Assembly (NCBI RefSeq): GCF_004197395.1
Contig: NZ_SELS01000029.1
Span: forward strand, 31,514-95,513
DNA from: Paraburkholderia sp. UYCP14C
GTDB lineage: Bacteria; Pseudomonadota; Gammaproteobacteria; Burkholderiales; Burkholderiaceae
Direction: 5' to 3'
DNA length: 64,000 nt
Shown here: piece by piece, positions 1 to 9,526 of the stretch
How positions within the stretch are numbered: position 1 is the stretch's first letter
How the letters are laid out: every line of letters starts with the position of its first letter
Made by a program: the position numbers and the translations under genes
Notes under the pieces: model-generated
Database searches by the model: none
Told to the model about the DNA's origin: nothing
The model's input: only the letters and a program-made list of their open reading frames with translations

Positions 1-193
1 CGCCGACGATCTTCAGCCACGCATAGCGCGTGCGCCAGCGCGCGTCGCAGCGCACCGCGTAATGCAGCCCGTATGCCTTGCCATAGCGCTGCCCGACCAC
101 GACGCTTTCGACGGCGAAGCCGTCGTCGCGCGCATCGAAAACCAGATGTTCGATGCCGTCGCCCTCTTCCGAGGCCCATCGTAATTCACGCAT
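1..193 (-). CDS. Putative glycolipid-binding family protein, 5' part only
   Basis: The reverse strand encodes 64 residues from an ATG at 193 and runs off the left edge, so the C-terminal part is missing. The N-terminus (MRELRWASEEGDGIEHLVF, later a W-R-T-R-Y-A-W stretch) resembles the start of the putative glycolipid-binding family PF06475, small cytosolic beta-barrel proteins of unsettled function. A good ribosome binding site (AAGGAGA) lies just upstream of the ATG, supporting the start. It is transcribed divergently from the urea-transporter gene. The family call comes from recalled sequence character only, so it is moderate. Confidence 0.55.
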   Translation of the reverse strand, partial: MRELRWASEEGDGIEHLVFDARDDGFAVESVVVGQRYGKAYGLHYAVRCDARWRTRYAWLKIVG

Positions 194-379
194 CGGCGTC
201 TCCTTGCGAAACGGCGCAGGGGGCGCCGGGCTCTTATCGTAGCGCGAAAGCCCGCGAGCCTGGCCACCCCGATCCAGGCATGCACGGCCGGCAAATAGCC
301 AGTATCAACGCGCGACGATGCCTGAGTGCCTGCCGCTCGACTATGCTCGCGGTTTGCCGTGATTCCGAACTCGCCTCCG

Positions 380-1252
380 ATGCACGCCGCCGCGACCGAT
401 GCGCCCTCCTCCTCGCTCAGCGCCCCGCTGCGCACGCTGCTGCGCAGCCTCGGTCAGATCGTGCTGCAACCTAACGCCGTGACCGGCGCATGCATGATCG
501 GCGCGTGGCTGCTCAGCGAGCCGCGTCTCGTGTGCGCCGCGTTGCTCGGGGCGATCGCGGCCAACATCAGCGCGATGCTCGCCGGTTCGGCCGACGCCGA
601 TCTGCGCGCCGGCCTGCTCGGCTTCAACGGCGCGCTGGCCGGCCTCGCCGCGTTCAGCTTCATCGGCGATCCGGCGACCGCGTCGGCGGTAGCGATTCTC
701 GCCGCGACGGGCACCGCATGGCTGCTGCGACCATGGTCGCGCTGGCTGCGCACACGCGGACTCGGCTATCTGTCGAGTCCGTGCCTGATCGTCACGTGGC
801 TATGGTTGCCGCTGATCGCGCGCGGCCCCCTGCCAACGGCTCCCGCTACCGCTCATCCGGTCGACGCGCTGCGTTTCGTCAGCGGCGTGCTCGCGGGCGT
901 CGCGCAGACCGGCTTCGCATCGGGCGCGGCTCCGGGCGTGCTCGTGCTGCTCGGGATTGCCGCCGCGTCGCGCAAACATGCGCTCTACGCGCTCGCCGGC
1001 GCAGGTCTCGCGAGCGCCGCGCATCTGTGGCTCGGCGCCGGCGTTCCTTCATTCGATGCCGGCCTGTCAGGGTTCAACGGCGCGCTGACCGCGCTCGCGC
1101 TGGCCGACGCGGGCTACGCGGCGATGCTCGGCGGCATCGCGATGTCGGTGCTGTTGCAAGCGGCCGCCATGCACTTCGGCTGGCCCGCGATGACCGCGCC
1201 GTTCGTGCTCGCGACATGGAGCATCCGGTCGCTCGGGCGCCGCATCGCGTAA
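380..1252 (+). CDS. Urea transporter family protein
   Basis: A hydrophobic protein of about 290 residues if read from the ATG at 380; an in-frame ATG at 326 would add 18 residues without membrane character. It carries the two internally repeated halves typical of the urea transporter (UT) family: the signature GFNGALAGLA in the first half and GFNGALTALA in the second, each followed by Ala/Gly-rich membrane helices. UT proteins form channels for passive urea flow across the inner membrane. No urease genes are visible here, so the substrate in this organism is inferred from the family only. A weak ribosome binding site precedes either start. Confidence 0.75.
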   Translation: MHAAATDAPSSSLSAPLRTLLRSLGQIVLQPNAVTGACMIGAWLLSEPRLVCAALLGAIAANISAMLAGSADADLRAGLLGFNGALAGLAAFSFIGDPATASAVAILAATGTAWLLRPWSRWLRTRGLGYLSSPCLIVTWLWLPLIARGPLPTAPATAHPVDALRFVSGVLAGVAQTGFASGAAPGVLVLLGIAAASRKHALYALAGAGLASAAHLWLGAGVPSFDAGLSGFNGALTALALADAGYAAMLGGIAMSVLLQAAAMHFGWPAMTAPFVLATWSIRSLGRRIA

Positions 1253-1424
1253 CGTAACGATGCGTCGTGCGCTGTCGCCACCGGAGCGGCATTGTGCGGT
1301 AGCATCCCAAGCCGGTTCCCACCTTGCGCGGCCTCGCTTTTCAGCCACCTCGCTGGAATGGCGATCAATCGCGTGGCGCTGGAATCAGTGCTAAAACACC
1401 CACCCCGGCCGACAGGAGACAGCT

Positions 1425-2201
1425 ATGTCGTTCGCCCACTCACCCGCCGGCCGCATCGCCGAGTCCGGTCCGCAGTCGGAAGCGGAACAGCAAACCCGCT
1501 TCGATCTGGCCGCTGCTTACCGTCTCGCCGCGCTCAACGGCTGGGACGATCTGATCTACACACACATTTCCGCGAGCGTGCCCGGCGAACCGGGCCACTT
1601 CCTGATCAATCCATTCGGCCTCGCGTTCGATGAGGTGTGCGCGTCGAATCTCGTGAAGATCGACATCGCGGGCAATATCGTCGGCACAAGCGAACATCCG
1701 GTGAATGCCACCGGCTTCGCGCTGCACGCGGCCGTGCATGCCGCGCGCGACGACGCCTTTTGCGTGATGCATCTGCATAACACCGCGGGGGTGGCCGTGT
1801 CCGCGCAGCCGGCCGGACTGTTGCCGGCATCGCAGCACGCGCTGCGCTTTTACGGCCAGCTCGCGTATCACGACTACGAAGGCCTCGCGTTCTCGCCGGC
1901 CGAAGGCGTGCGCCTCGTCGCGCATCTCGCCGATAGGCCCGCGATGCTATTGCGCAATCACGGCACGCTGACGCTCGGGCGCACGGTTGCCGAAGCCTAT
2001 GTGCTGATGGCGACGCTGCTGAAGGCCTGCGAAATCCAGATTCAGGCGCAAACCTGCGGCGCGCCGCTGGTCGTCCCGAGCGACGCGGTCGCCGCGCGCA
2101 CGGCCGAGCAGCTTTACGACGGCGGCGCGATCGAAGGCACTCTCGAATGGCCCGCGCTGCTGCGCAAGCTCGATCGACTCGATCGCGGCTATCGCTCCTG
2201 A
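1425..2201 (+). CDS. Class II aldolase/adducin family protein
   Basis: A 258-residue protein with the class II aldolase/adducin fold. The metal-binding histidines are visible in MHLHN near residue 121 and in RNHGTLT near residue 184, and the N-terminal YRLAALNGWDDLIYTHIS matches the family entry. A strong ribosome binding site (AGGAGAC) precedes the ATG. Family members are zinc aldolases or epimerases acting on sugar phosphates and 3-hydroxy acids, but many bacterial members of this longer type lack a known substrate. It is followed after 56 bp by a tautomerase gene on the same strand, suggesting a small two-gene unit for an aldol or oxo-acid substrate (inference). Confidence 0.8.
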   Translation: MSFAHSPAGRIAESGPQSEAEQQTRFDLAAAYRLAALNGWDDLIYTHISASVPGEPGHFLINPFGLAFDEVCASNLVKIDIAGNIVGTSEHPVNATGFALHAAVHAARDDAFCVMHLHNTAGVAVSAQPAGLLPASQHALRFYGQLAYHDYEGLAFSPAEGVRLVAHLADRPAMLLRNHGTLTLGRTVAEAYVLMATLLKACEIQIQAQTCGAPLVVPSDAVAARTAEQLYDGGAIEGTLEWPALLRKLDRLDRGYRS

Positions 2202-2257
2202 ACTCGCGAGCCGATCCGCTTCACTCCAGTCCCAACTCAACCCCACGGAGCAACCTC

Positions 2258-2443
2258 ATGCCCACGTTTCATATCGAACTCTTCGAAGGCCGTACGCTGG
2301 AACAGAAACGCCAGTTCGTCGAAGCGATCACGAAAGCGACCTGCGAGTCGCTCGGCGTCGAGCCGAACTCGGTCGACATCATCCTCACCGACGTGAAAAA
2401 AGAAAACTGGGCAACGGGTGGGCGTTTGTGGTCGGAGGCCTGA
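2258..2443 (+). CDS. 4-oxalocrotonate tautomerase-like protein
   Basis: A small 61-residue protein read from the ATG at 2258; the longer open frame upstream lies inside the preceding gene. After Met removal it begins with Pro, the catalytic base of the tautomerase superfamily, and continues as PTFHIELFEGRTLEQKRQF, typical of 4-oxalocrotonate tautomerase-like enzymes. The C-terminal KKENWATGGRLWSE also fits the family. A GGAG motif lies 10 bases upstream. These enzymes isomerise enol and keto forms of 2-oxo acids. It probably shares a transcript with the class II aldolase gene and ends before a hairpin terminator. Confidence 0.85.
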   Translation: MPTFHIELFEGRTLEQKRQFVEAITKATCESLGVEPNSVDIILTDVKKENWATGGRLWSEA

Positions 2444-2522
2444 TCGGCCCGAAGACGACGACATCGAGGTGACGTCGCGAGCTGCGCGCTGATGTCACAC
2501 GGATGTCGTGATGATCTGGCAC

Positions 2523-2545
2523 CGCTGGCGAGACCAGCGCTTTTT
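2523..2545 (+). terminator. Rho-independent terminator after tautomerase gene
   Basis: A 6-bp GC-rich stem (CGCTGG/CCAGCG) with a 5-base loop is followed by CTTTTT. It lies 80 bp past the tautomerase stop and is the natural end for that transcript. Confidence 0.6.
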
Positions 2546-2564
2546 ATGCATCAAAATGGAGCAT

Positions 2565-2599
2565 CAAAAAAAAGCTGCGCACGTAACGTGCGCAGCTTT
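2565..2599 (-). terminator. Rho-independent terminator after porin gene
   Basis: The perfect inverted repeat AAAGCTGCGCACGT / ACGTGCGCAGCTTT, with a run of A just to its left on the plus strand, reads on the minus strand as a stable hairpin followed by T residues. It lies 75 bp beyond the porin stop codon. Confidence 0.85.
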
Positions 2600-2673
2600 C
2601 GAGACTGACAACGCGAAAAAAACTGCGTCGATGTGGCGGCGAAACAACGCGCCGCCACGTATTCAGTAACTGT

Positions 2674-3912
2674 TTAGAACTTGTGGATGATACCAACGCC
2701 AATCGCGGTCTGGCTGCGCGACGACGACGGCGAGCCGTTCTGGCCGTCACCGATGCTCGCGGTTGCCTGGATGATCGACCTGCCGTTACCTGCCAGAGTG
2801 TTACCGCCAGCATGCTGATAAGCTTCCAGCGCGTAGAGGCCGGTACGCTTCGACAGCGTGTAGTACTGCGACAGGTTGAACTGGTTGTAAGCAGCCGCGC
2901 TGGTGATGCCGTTCGACGTCGTTGCACGGGTGTAACTATAACCAGCGGCCAGATCCAGCACCGAGATCGGCTTCCAGTGCAGCACTGCGCCACCGGTGTT
3001 CCAGATCTGCGTGCCGTGGAAGAACGAACCCGTACCCGCAGCGTATTGAACGTTCGAGTATGCGAACGAAACGTCCCACTGCGAGTTGAACGCGTAGCCG
3101 CCCGTCACTGCAACGCGCTGCTGCTTCGCTGCGGTCTGGAAGCCGTTGTTGATCGCCGAGTTGGCCGGCGCCGCAATCGGGGCGGTGGTGCTGTTGATCG
3201 TTGTGGAGTTAGCACCCCACAGGCCGCCGTTCGTGTTGCCGTTGTCGATGCGCTGGATACCCGCAGCGATACCGATCGGACCGTTCAGGTACTGTGCTGC
3301 CACGCTCCAGGTCTGGCCTGCTCCGGTAGCACCGGGCGTGCCGCCAAGCGCGTACGAACCGCTGACCGTCAAACCGCCGAAGCTCGGCGACGTATAGACC
3401 AGCGAGTTGTTCACGCGATACACCGTATCCAGCGAGTCGATATCACCCGGGTGCGCGCCGTATGCACCGGTCAGCCACGTGGTCGGGCTGTACGGCGAGA
3501 GCAGCGTGTAGTACGAGGTGTACTGGCGGCCAGCCGTGAACGTACCGAACTGAGCGTTCGTCATACCGACCCATGCCTGACGGTTGAACATCAGACCCGA
3601 CACGCTTTGCGCGCCGGTTGCGCTGTTAAAGCCTTCTTCCAACTGGAAAATGGCCTTGGTGCCGCCACCCAGATCTTCCGAGCCCTTCAGGCCGAAACGG
3701 CTACCAGCCCAAATGCCGTTGATCATCTTGACCACCGAGTTACCAGCCGGCGACGGCCGCGCCGATGCTGCACCCGACGTCGGGCTCAGCGTCGTCGAGC
3801 TGTTCTGCCAACCCAGCCCGGTATCGACGATACCGTAGAGCGTCACGCTGCTTTGCGCGTGTGCGCCCAGGGCGACCAACCCCATGGCCGAAGCTAAGAG
3901 AGTCTTTTTCAT
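2674..3912 (-). CDS. Gram-negative porin (OmpC/Omp32-like)
   Basis: A 412-residue outer-membrane porin. It begins with a classical signal peptide (MKKTLLASAMGLVALGAHAQ) followed by SSVTLYGIVDTGLGW, the standard first strand of betaproteobacterial trimeric porins. Internal strands such as GSRFGLKGSEDLGGGTKAIFQ and the terminal ..GIGIIHKF, ending in Phe, are family hallmarks. The ATG is preceded by GAGGAGTAGAA. It lies 78 bp downstream of the TRAP transporter genes on the same strand, so it may supply the outer-membrane step for the same substrate (inference); a terminator follows. Confidence 0.95.
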   Translation of the reverse strand: MKKTLLASAMGLVALGAHAQSSVTLYGIVDTGLGWQNSSTTLSPTSGAASARPSPAGNSVVKMINGIWAGSRFGLKGSEDLGGGTKAIFQLEEGFNSATGAQSVSGLMFNRQAWVGMTNAQFGTFTAGRQYTSYYTLLSPYSPTTWLTGAYGAHPGDIDSLDTVYRVNNSLVYTSPSFGGLTVSGSYALGGTPGATGAGQTWSVAAQYLNGPIGIAAGIQRIDNGNTNGGLWGANSTTINSTTAPIAAPANSAINNGFQTAAKQQRVAVTGGYAFNSQWDVSFAYSNVQYAAGTGSFFHGTQIWNTGGAVLHWKPISVLDLAAGYSYTRATTSNGITSAAAYNQFNLSQYYTLSKRTGLYALEAYQHAGGNTLAGNGRSIIQATASIGDGQNGSPSSSRSQTAIGVGIIHKF

Positions 3913-3990
3913 TTCTACTCCTCTGTTAAAAACTTTCTGATGCGGCCCCTACGAGCACCGCTGAGTGTGGGAAAGACGTTTTTATTTGGA

Positions 3991-5343
3991 TCAGAACACC
4001 GGGTGACCGTTGATGATGCTCGGCAACCAAGTCGAGAACCACGGGACATAGGTGACGATGTTGATGGCCGAGAAGATAGCGAGGTAATACGGCCACGCCA
4101 CCTTAGTAGTTTCACCTATCGACACATTGCCAATTGCGCATCCAATGAATTGCACCGAGCCGATCGGCGGATGCACGAGACCCAATGCACAGTTCAGCAG
4201 AATCATGATGCCGAACTGAACCGGGCCCACCCCGTTGTGCATCGCCATCGGCAGGAACAGCGGAGTCGTGATCAGGATGTGCGCCGCCATGTCGACGAAC
4301 GTACCGAGGAACACCTGAATCACGTTGATGTACAACAACATCAGCCACGGCAGTGAAGTCGCGCCGTCGAGCATGCGTTCGATCGCGTCCGGGATCTCCA
4401 GATAGGCCATCTGGAAGCGCAGCATGTTCGATACACCGATCAGCAGCAGCACCACGCCGGTGGTTTTCGCGGCCTTGCCGAGGGCATGGCCGAGCTTCTT
4501 CATCGTCAGCGTGCGATACACGACGATGGTCAGAATCAGCGAGTAACCCACGGCGATCGCGGCCGCCTCTGTTGCGGTAGCGATACCGCGCGCCACGCAG
4601 AACAGAATGATCGCGATGACCATCAGACCCGGCACCGCGCCCACGAACGTACGCAGCACCGCCATCCAGCCCTGGAAACGCTGCAGTTCCGTCGAACCGT
4701 CGGGACGGCGCGGGTAGCCGAACTTGACGGCCTGCCAGTAAGCGGCGAGCAGCACGAGGCCCATCACCCACAGCACCGGCAGCAACCCCGAGAACAGCAG
4801 ATCGCCGATCGACACGCCGCTCATCTGCTTGCCGTTCAGCACGCCGCTCACGCCTTGCGCCGCGAACGCGTAGATGATCATGTTGGTCGAGGTCGGCATC
4901 AGCGCGCCGGCCAGCGACGAGTGCGTGGTCACGTTGACCGCGTACGCGGCGCTATAACCTTCGCGCTTCATCAGCGGGATCACGACGCCGCCCATGGCCG
5001 ACGTATCCGCGGTCGGCGAACCCGACACGCCGCCGAACAGCGTACAGGCGACCACGTTGGCCATGCCGAGACCACCGCGGAAATGGCCGACCGTGGCCTG
5101 CGCGAAACGCAGGATGCGGTCAGCGATACCGCCGTGGAGCATCAGTTCGCCGGAGAAGATGAAGAACGGCACCGCGAGGAACGAGAAGCCGTTCATGCCG
5201 GAGATCATCGACTGCATTGCGGTCGCGGTGGGCAGGCCTTCGAACAGATACGTCAGAACGCAGGACAGACCCAACGCGAACGAAACCGGAACCCCGAGGA
5301 AGAGGAAGATTAGAAAACTGGCGGTAAGAAGGGCAAGTTCCAT
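3991..5343 (-). CDS. dctM: TRAP transporter large membrane subunit (DctM type)
   Basis: A 450-residue, almost wholly hydrophobic protein starting with FLIFLFLGVPVSFALGLS, the usual first helix of DctM subunits. Family motifs visible include FFIFSGELMLHGGIADRI, LGMANVVACTLFGGVSGSPTADTSAMG and LGLVHPPIGSVQFIGCAIG. DctM forms the translocation path of tripartite ATP-independent periplasmic transporters, driven by an ion gradient. Its start is 13 bp past the stop of the small subunit gene, so the two are co-translated. With the operators upstream of the binding-protein gene, a hexuronate or aldarate substrate is inferred. Confidence 0.95.
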   Translation of the reverse strand: MELALLTASFLIFLFLGVPVSFALGLSCVLTYLFEGLPTATAMQSMISGMNGFSFLAVPFFIFSGELMLHGGIADRILRFAQATVGHFRGGLGMANVVACTLFGGVSGSPTADTSAMGGVVIPLMKREGYSAAYAVNVTTHSSLAGALMPTSTNMIIYAFAAQGVSGVLNGKQMSGVSIGDLLFSGLLPVLWVMGLVLLAAYWQAVKFGYPRRPDGSTELQRFQGWMAVLRTFVGAVPGLMVIAIILFCVARGIATATEAAAIAVGYSLILTIVVYRTLTMKKLGHALGKAAKTTGVVLLLIGVSNMLRFQMAYLEIPDAIERMLDGATSLPWLMLLYINVIQVFLGTFVDMAAHILITTPLFLPMAMHNGVGPVQFGIMILLNCALGLVHPPIGSVQFIGCAIGNVSIGETTKVAWPYYLAIFSAINIVTYVPWFSTWLPSIINGHPVF

Positions 5344-5356
5344 GATGGTTCTACTT

Positions 5357-5866
5357 TTATTCCGTGGCGGAGAGTTCGAGCGCCGGCTCTTCCCGCTTAC
5401 CGGCGAAGAGCTCGAGCAGATGCTCGATCGAGAACAACGCGATGCACACGCTCGCGAAGATCGGGATGCAGTAGCGCACGCCCTCCGGCACGCCGATGAT
5501 CGGAATGCGGTCGCCCATCGTGGTTTGCGCCATCTCGAGGCAACCGATGAAAATCGCCACCGCGAAAGCGATCAGGCACAGGTGCTGAATCCCTTTCGCA
5601 ATCAACTGGCCTTTCTCCGGCAGTTTCTTGACGAGCGAGTCGAGTCCGATGTGACCGCCCTCGCGAACCTTCAGCGCGGCGCCGAACATCGCGATCAGGA
5701 TCACCAGCAACAATGCGATGGGCTCGACGTAATCGGGTGCGTCGCTAAATACGTAGCGCATCACCACGCTATAAATCACGAGCAGGCAAAGTGCGGCCAG
5801 GCTAACCGACGCCACGACAAGCAGCACGCGGAAAAGAAAATCATTTGGGCGTTTCAGGAAACTCAT
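5357..5866 (-). CDS. dctQ: TRAP transporter small membrane subunit (DctQ type)
   Basis: A 169-residue protein with four predicted membrane helices, beginning MSFLKRPNDFLFRVLLVV; the start at 5866 has an AAGGACAGGG motif upstream, while the longer open frame to 5989 adds basic, non-conserved residues. The segment FSDAPDYVEPIALLLVILIAMFGAALKVREGGHIGLD matches the DctQ hallmark (W/Y-x-x-E-x-A, then REGGHIGLD). DctQ pairs with DctM in the membrane. It lies between the dctP and dctM genes, 175 bp after the first and 13 bp before the second. Confidence 0.93.
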   Translation of the reverse strand: MSFLKRPNDFLFRVLLVVASVSLAALCLLVIYSVVMRYVFSDAPDYVEPIALLLVILIAMFGAALKVREGGHIGLDSLVKKLPEKGQLIAKGIQHLCLIAFAVAIFIGCLEMAQTTMGDRIPIIGVPEGVRYCIPIFASVCIALFSIEHLLELFAGKREEPALELSATE

Positions 5867-6041
5867 GACCCTGTCCTTGCTTACGACCGACTTATGCTTG
5901 AAATTCAGCCATTCCGTTGCGACGCGATCCGCACGCGTGCGACATCGCGCGGCGGAAGGTCTCGCGAGTTTCCTCGCGGGACCATTCACGCCGCTGCTGC
6001 GCCAAACGTTGCTATTGCTGATTGCGTCCGGGACGCGAGAC

Positions 6042-7202
<1,161 letters not shown>

Positions 7203-7325
7203 TTACTTCAATTACGCCGGCCGGCTTCAGACATGCATGCGGCATCAACCACAGCCGAACTACTGAACTGAAACCCACCGTATTGCACTGCCACACGAAC
7301 ACAGAAAGCCATTTGTTTGGGCTTA

Positions 7326-7344
7326 TATGTTGTACGACGACATA
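7326..7344. promoter_or_regulatory. Candidate hexuronate-regulon operator 1 (dctP promoter)
   Basis: TATGTTGTACGACGACATA is an imperfect palindrome with half sites TATGTYGT. It matches the consensus GTTGTACGAYGACNTA found in all promoter regions of this block, and lies about 290 bp upstream of the dctP start. The presumed binder is the FadR-type GntR protein at 14057-14800. Confidence 0.65.
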
Positions 7345-7381
7345 CGAAGTCTATAAAAGGGGTTTTAACTTGTACAGACGG

Positions 7382-7390
7382 TATTTACCC
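7382..7390 (-). promoter_or_regulatory. Shared GGGTAAATA element (dctP promoter)
   Basis: TATTTACCC on the plus strand (GGGTAAATAC on the transcribed side) lies about 50 bp upstream of operator 1. The same element sits 35-50 bp from an operator in front of garD and of the second uronate dehydrogenase gene. The function is unknown; it could be an activator site or promoter part. Confidence 0.3.
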
Positions 7391-7542
7391 GCATCAGGAA
7401 CAACGCCGGTACGTATGACCGGCGCGGCATGCCGCCAAGTCCCCGCGCCGTCTGGCATTGGCTGGGGACGGAATCGGGAGGGTCTCCAGAGCTGTTGTTT
7501 TTTTGCTGAAGAAACACGGCGGATCGTGGTCTTCACGCCACA

Positions 7543-7560
7543 AGTTGTACGACGAGTGAC
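7543..7560. promoter_or_regulatory. Candidate hexuronate-regulon operator 2 (dctP promoter)
   Basis: AAGTTGTACGACGAGTGA shares the GTTGTACGACGA core with operator 1 but the right half is degenerate. It lies about 215 bp further upstream and close to the 3' end of the lactonase gene. The remainder of 7035-7645 holds no convincing gene. Confidence 0.45.
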
Positions 7561-7586
7561 GAATAAAGGGCCATACGGATGAGGCC

Positions 7587-7625
7587 AAAAAAAGAAAACG
7601 CCGGGAGAAAAACTTCATCCCGGCG
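7587..7625 (-). terminator. Rho-independent terminator after lactonase gene
   Basis: An 8-bp stem (CGCCGGGA/TCCCGGCG) with an 11-base loop has an A-rich run to its left, which reads as a T-rich tail on the minus strand. It lies just past the lactonase stop and should end the garD-udh-lactonase transcript. Confidence 0.8.
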
Positions 7626-7645
7626 CATGCTTGATGTAAACAAGG

Positions 7646-8575
7646 TTACAGTTGCCCCGCGAATTCGGGCTCAGGCAGCCCGCTCACGCCGGGCCGCAGC
7701 GCGAACACGTGGCCGTCGTGCTCGGTCGCGCCGTTGGCCGGGCGAATCGACGTAACGAACAACGTATCGAGATCGCGGCCACCGAACGCGCACATGGCCG
7801 GCTTGATGGCCGGCACCGGAATTTGCCGGTCGAGCTTGCCCTGCGGCGTAAAACGCAGCAGCAAACCGGCGTCGTTCGCGCAGATCCAGTAGCAGCCGTC
7901 GGCATCGACCGCCGCGCCGTCCGGACGGCCCGAATAGCGATGCAGATCGGCAAACACGCGGCGGTTGCGCGGCTCGCCGATATCGACGTCGTAGTCGAAC
8001 GCCCAGATCAGCCGGCGCAGCGGATGCGAGTCGGACAGATACATCGTGGTGCCGTCCGGTGACCAGCCGAGTCCGTTCTGCGTGATCAGCGCATCGACGA
8101 CCGGCGCGGACAGCACGCCCTTCACGTCGAAGCGATATAACGCGCCGCCGGGAATCGCCGCCGCCATGTCCATGACCATCGTGCCGGCCCAGAAGCGCCC
8201 TTGCCGGTCGCAGCGGCCGTCGTTGAAACGCATGCCGCCGTGCGGGAATTCAGGCGCCGCGAGCTTGCGCAGCGACGCCGTCAGCGGCTCGCCGCCCGAC
8301 GCTTGCGAAGCGTCCGCGAGCGTAACCGCGAACAACCCGGTCTCGCAGCCGGCGAGCACCGTACCGGCGCGATCGAACGCGATACAGGCGACCTGCTCCG
8401 GCAGCAGCCATTCAGTGCGCGTGCCCGTCTCGAGCGAGCCGCGCACGATCTTCTTCGCCGGAATGTCGACCCAGTACAGCGCCTGCTCGGCCGCGCGCCA
8501 GACCGGGCTTTCACCGGTGGCGGCGGGCAACGGACCGGCAGCTTCGAAGCGCTCCACTTGCGGATTCGCGCTCAT
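7646..8575 (-). CDS. SMP-30/gluconolactonase family lactonase, probable aldarolactonase
   Basis: A 309-residue six-bladed propeller of the SMP-30 family. Metal-site residues are visible in GESPVW (Glu22), MRFNDGRCD (Asn), TQNGLGWSPDG (Asn) and SGRPDGAAVDADGCYW (Asp). Such enzymes hydrolyse sugar-acid lactones; UxuL-type members open the galactaro- or glucarolactone formed by uronate dehydrogenase. Its ATG overlaps the stop of the upstream uronate-dehydrogenase-like gene in a TAATG junction, so the two products are translationally coupled, exactly the order needed for uronate to lactone to aldarate. Confidence 0.9.
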   Translation of the reverse strand: MSANPQVERFEAAGPLPAATGESPVWRAAEQALYWVDIPAKKIVRGSLETGTRTEWLLPEQVACIAFDRAGTVLAGCETGLFAVTLADASQASGGEPLTASLRKLAAPEFPHGGMRFNDGRCDRQGRFWAGTMVMDMAAAIPGGALYRFDVKGVLSAPVVDALITQNGLGWSPDGTTMYLSDSHPLRRLIWAFDYDVDIGEPRNRRVFADLHRYSGRPDGAAVDADGCYWICANDAGLLLRFTPQGKLDRQIPVPAIKPAMCAFGGRDLDTLFVTSIRPANGATEHDGHVFALRPGVSGLPEPEFAGQL

Positions 8576-9426
8576 TATTTGGGCTCCCGCTTCGGCTCCA
8601 TCGGACCGGCGAGCACGAACGGGCCGCCCTGGTACAACTGGGTCGGGTCGTCGAAGCGCGTGTCGGGAGCGCTCGGCGGGAACAGGTGCTCGAACTGCGC
8701 CGAGCTGTCTTGCGGACGGTAGCCGAGGAACGCGGCGTTCGTGTTGTCGACCCACGAGATGCGGTTGTTCGACACGCCATAGACGATCGCGTGGCCAACG
8801 CGGTTGGTAAACAGCGAACAGCGCACGAGTTCGATGAAATCGCGGTAGCTCAGATACGTGACGAGCATGCGCGCGGTCTTCGGCTGCTCGAACGACGAGC
8901 CGATCCGCAGACAGACGGTTTCGAGGCCGAAGCGGTCGAAGTAGTAGCGCGACAGCGACTCGCCGAAGCACTTCGTCACGCCGTACAGGCCGTCCGGACG
9001 CAGCGGCGCTTCGGTATCGACAACCGACGTCACCGGATGGAAACCCACCGCATGATTCGAGCTCGCGTAGATGATGCGCTTCACGCCCTGCTTCTGAGCG
9101 GCCGAGTACAGGTTGTACAGGCCGCGGATGTTCGCTTCGAGCAGGTCCTCGAACGGCGCTTCGACGGAAATGCCACCGAGATGCACCACCGCGTCCACGC
9201 CTTCGAGCAGCGCATGCACGGCCGCCTCATCGGCGAGATTGACGACGGCCGCTTCCTCGTGCGCGGCGAGTTCGCCGAGCGACGCGATATCGGACACGCG
9301 CACGATGTCGGCCCATTGCGCGAGCGCGGGACGCAGTTGCTTGCCGAGGTTGCCCGCGGCGCCGGTGAGCAGCAGACGGCGGAAGGGTTTCTTTGCCGCG
9401 GAGCGGTCAACGTTCAAATCGGTCAT
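8575..9426 (-). CDS. NAD-dependent epimerase/dehydratase family protein, uronate dehydrogenase-like (diverged copy)
   Basis: A 283-residue short-chain dehydrogenase-type protein with the NAD motif TGAAGNLG (residues 21-28), the active-site YGVTK pair (Tyr148, Lys152) and the uronate-dehydrogenase-like stretch HLGGISVEAPFEDLLEANI. Uronate dehydrogenase oxidises galacturonate or glucuronate at C1 to the aldarolactone. Compared with the second copy at 20158-20952, it keeps the catalytic core but differs in the substrate-side loop (LVTYLSYRDF instead of LSTWFGHKDL, NNRISWVDNT instead of ANTRSWWDNS), so it may prefer a different sugar acid. It lies between garD and the lactonase gene. Confidence 0.85.
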   Translation of the reverse strand: MTDLNVDRSAAKKPFRRLLLTGAAGNLGKQLRPALAQWADIVRVSDIASLGELAAHEEAAVVNLADEAAVHALLEGVDAVVHLGGISVEAPFEDLLEANIRGLYNLYSAAQKQGVKRIIYASSNHAVGFHPVTSVVDTEAPLRPDGLYGVTKCFGESLSRYYFDRFGLETVCLRIGSSFEQPKTARMLVTYLSYRDFIELVRCSLFTNRVGHAIVYGVSNNRISWVDNTNAAFLGYRPQDSSAQFEHLFPPSAPDTRFDDPTQLYQGGPFVLAGPMEPKREPK

Positions 9427-9469
9427 GTCTCTTTGCTGTTGTGATTGCGATCGGGTCTTCTGAACAGAA

Positions 9470-9500
9470 AGGCGAGCGCCGGCTGGACCGGCGCTCGCCT
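9470..9500 (-). terminator. Strong intercistronic hairpin between garD and the udh-like gene
   Basis: A perfect 13-bp GC-rich inverted repeat (AGGCGAGCGCCGG / CCGGCGCTCGCCT) with a 5-base loop lies in the 100-bp gap. On the minus strand it is followed by TTTCTG, too few T residues for a confident terminator, so it may be a partial terminator or an mRNA-stabilising hairpin that lowers expression of the downstream pair. Confidence 0.5.
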
Positions 9501-9526
9501 GAGATTTGACGGGCCAAGGTGCCTGA

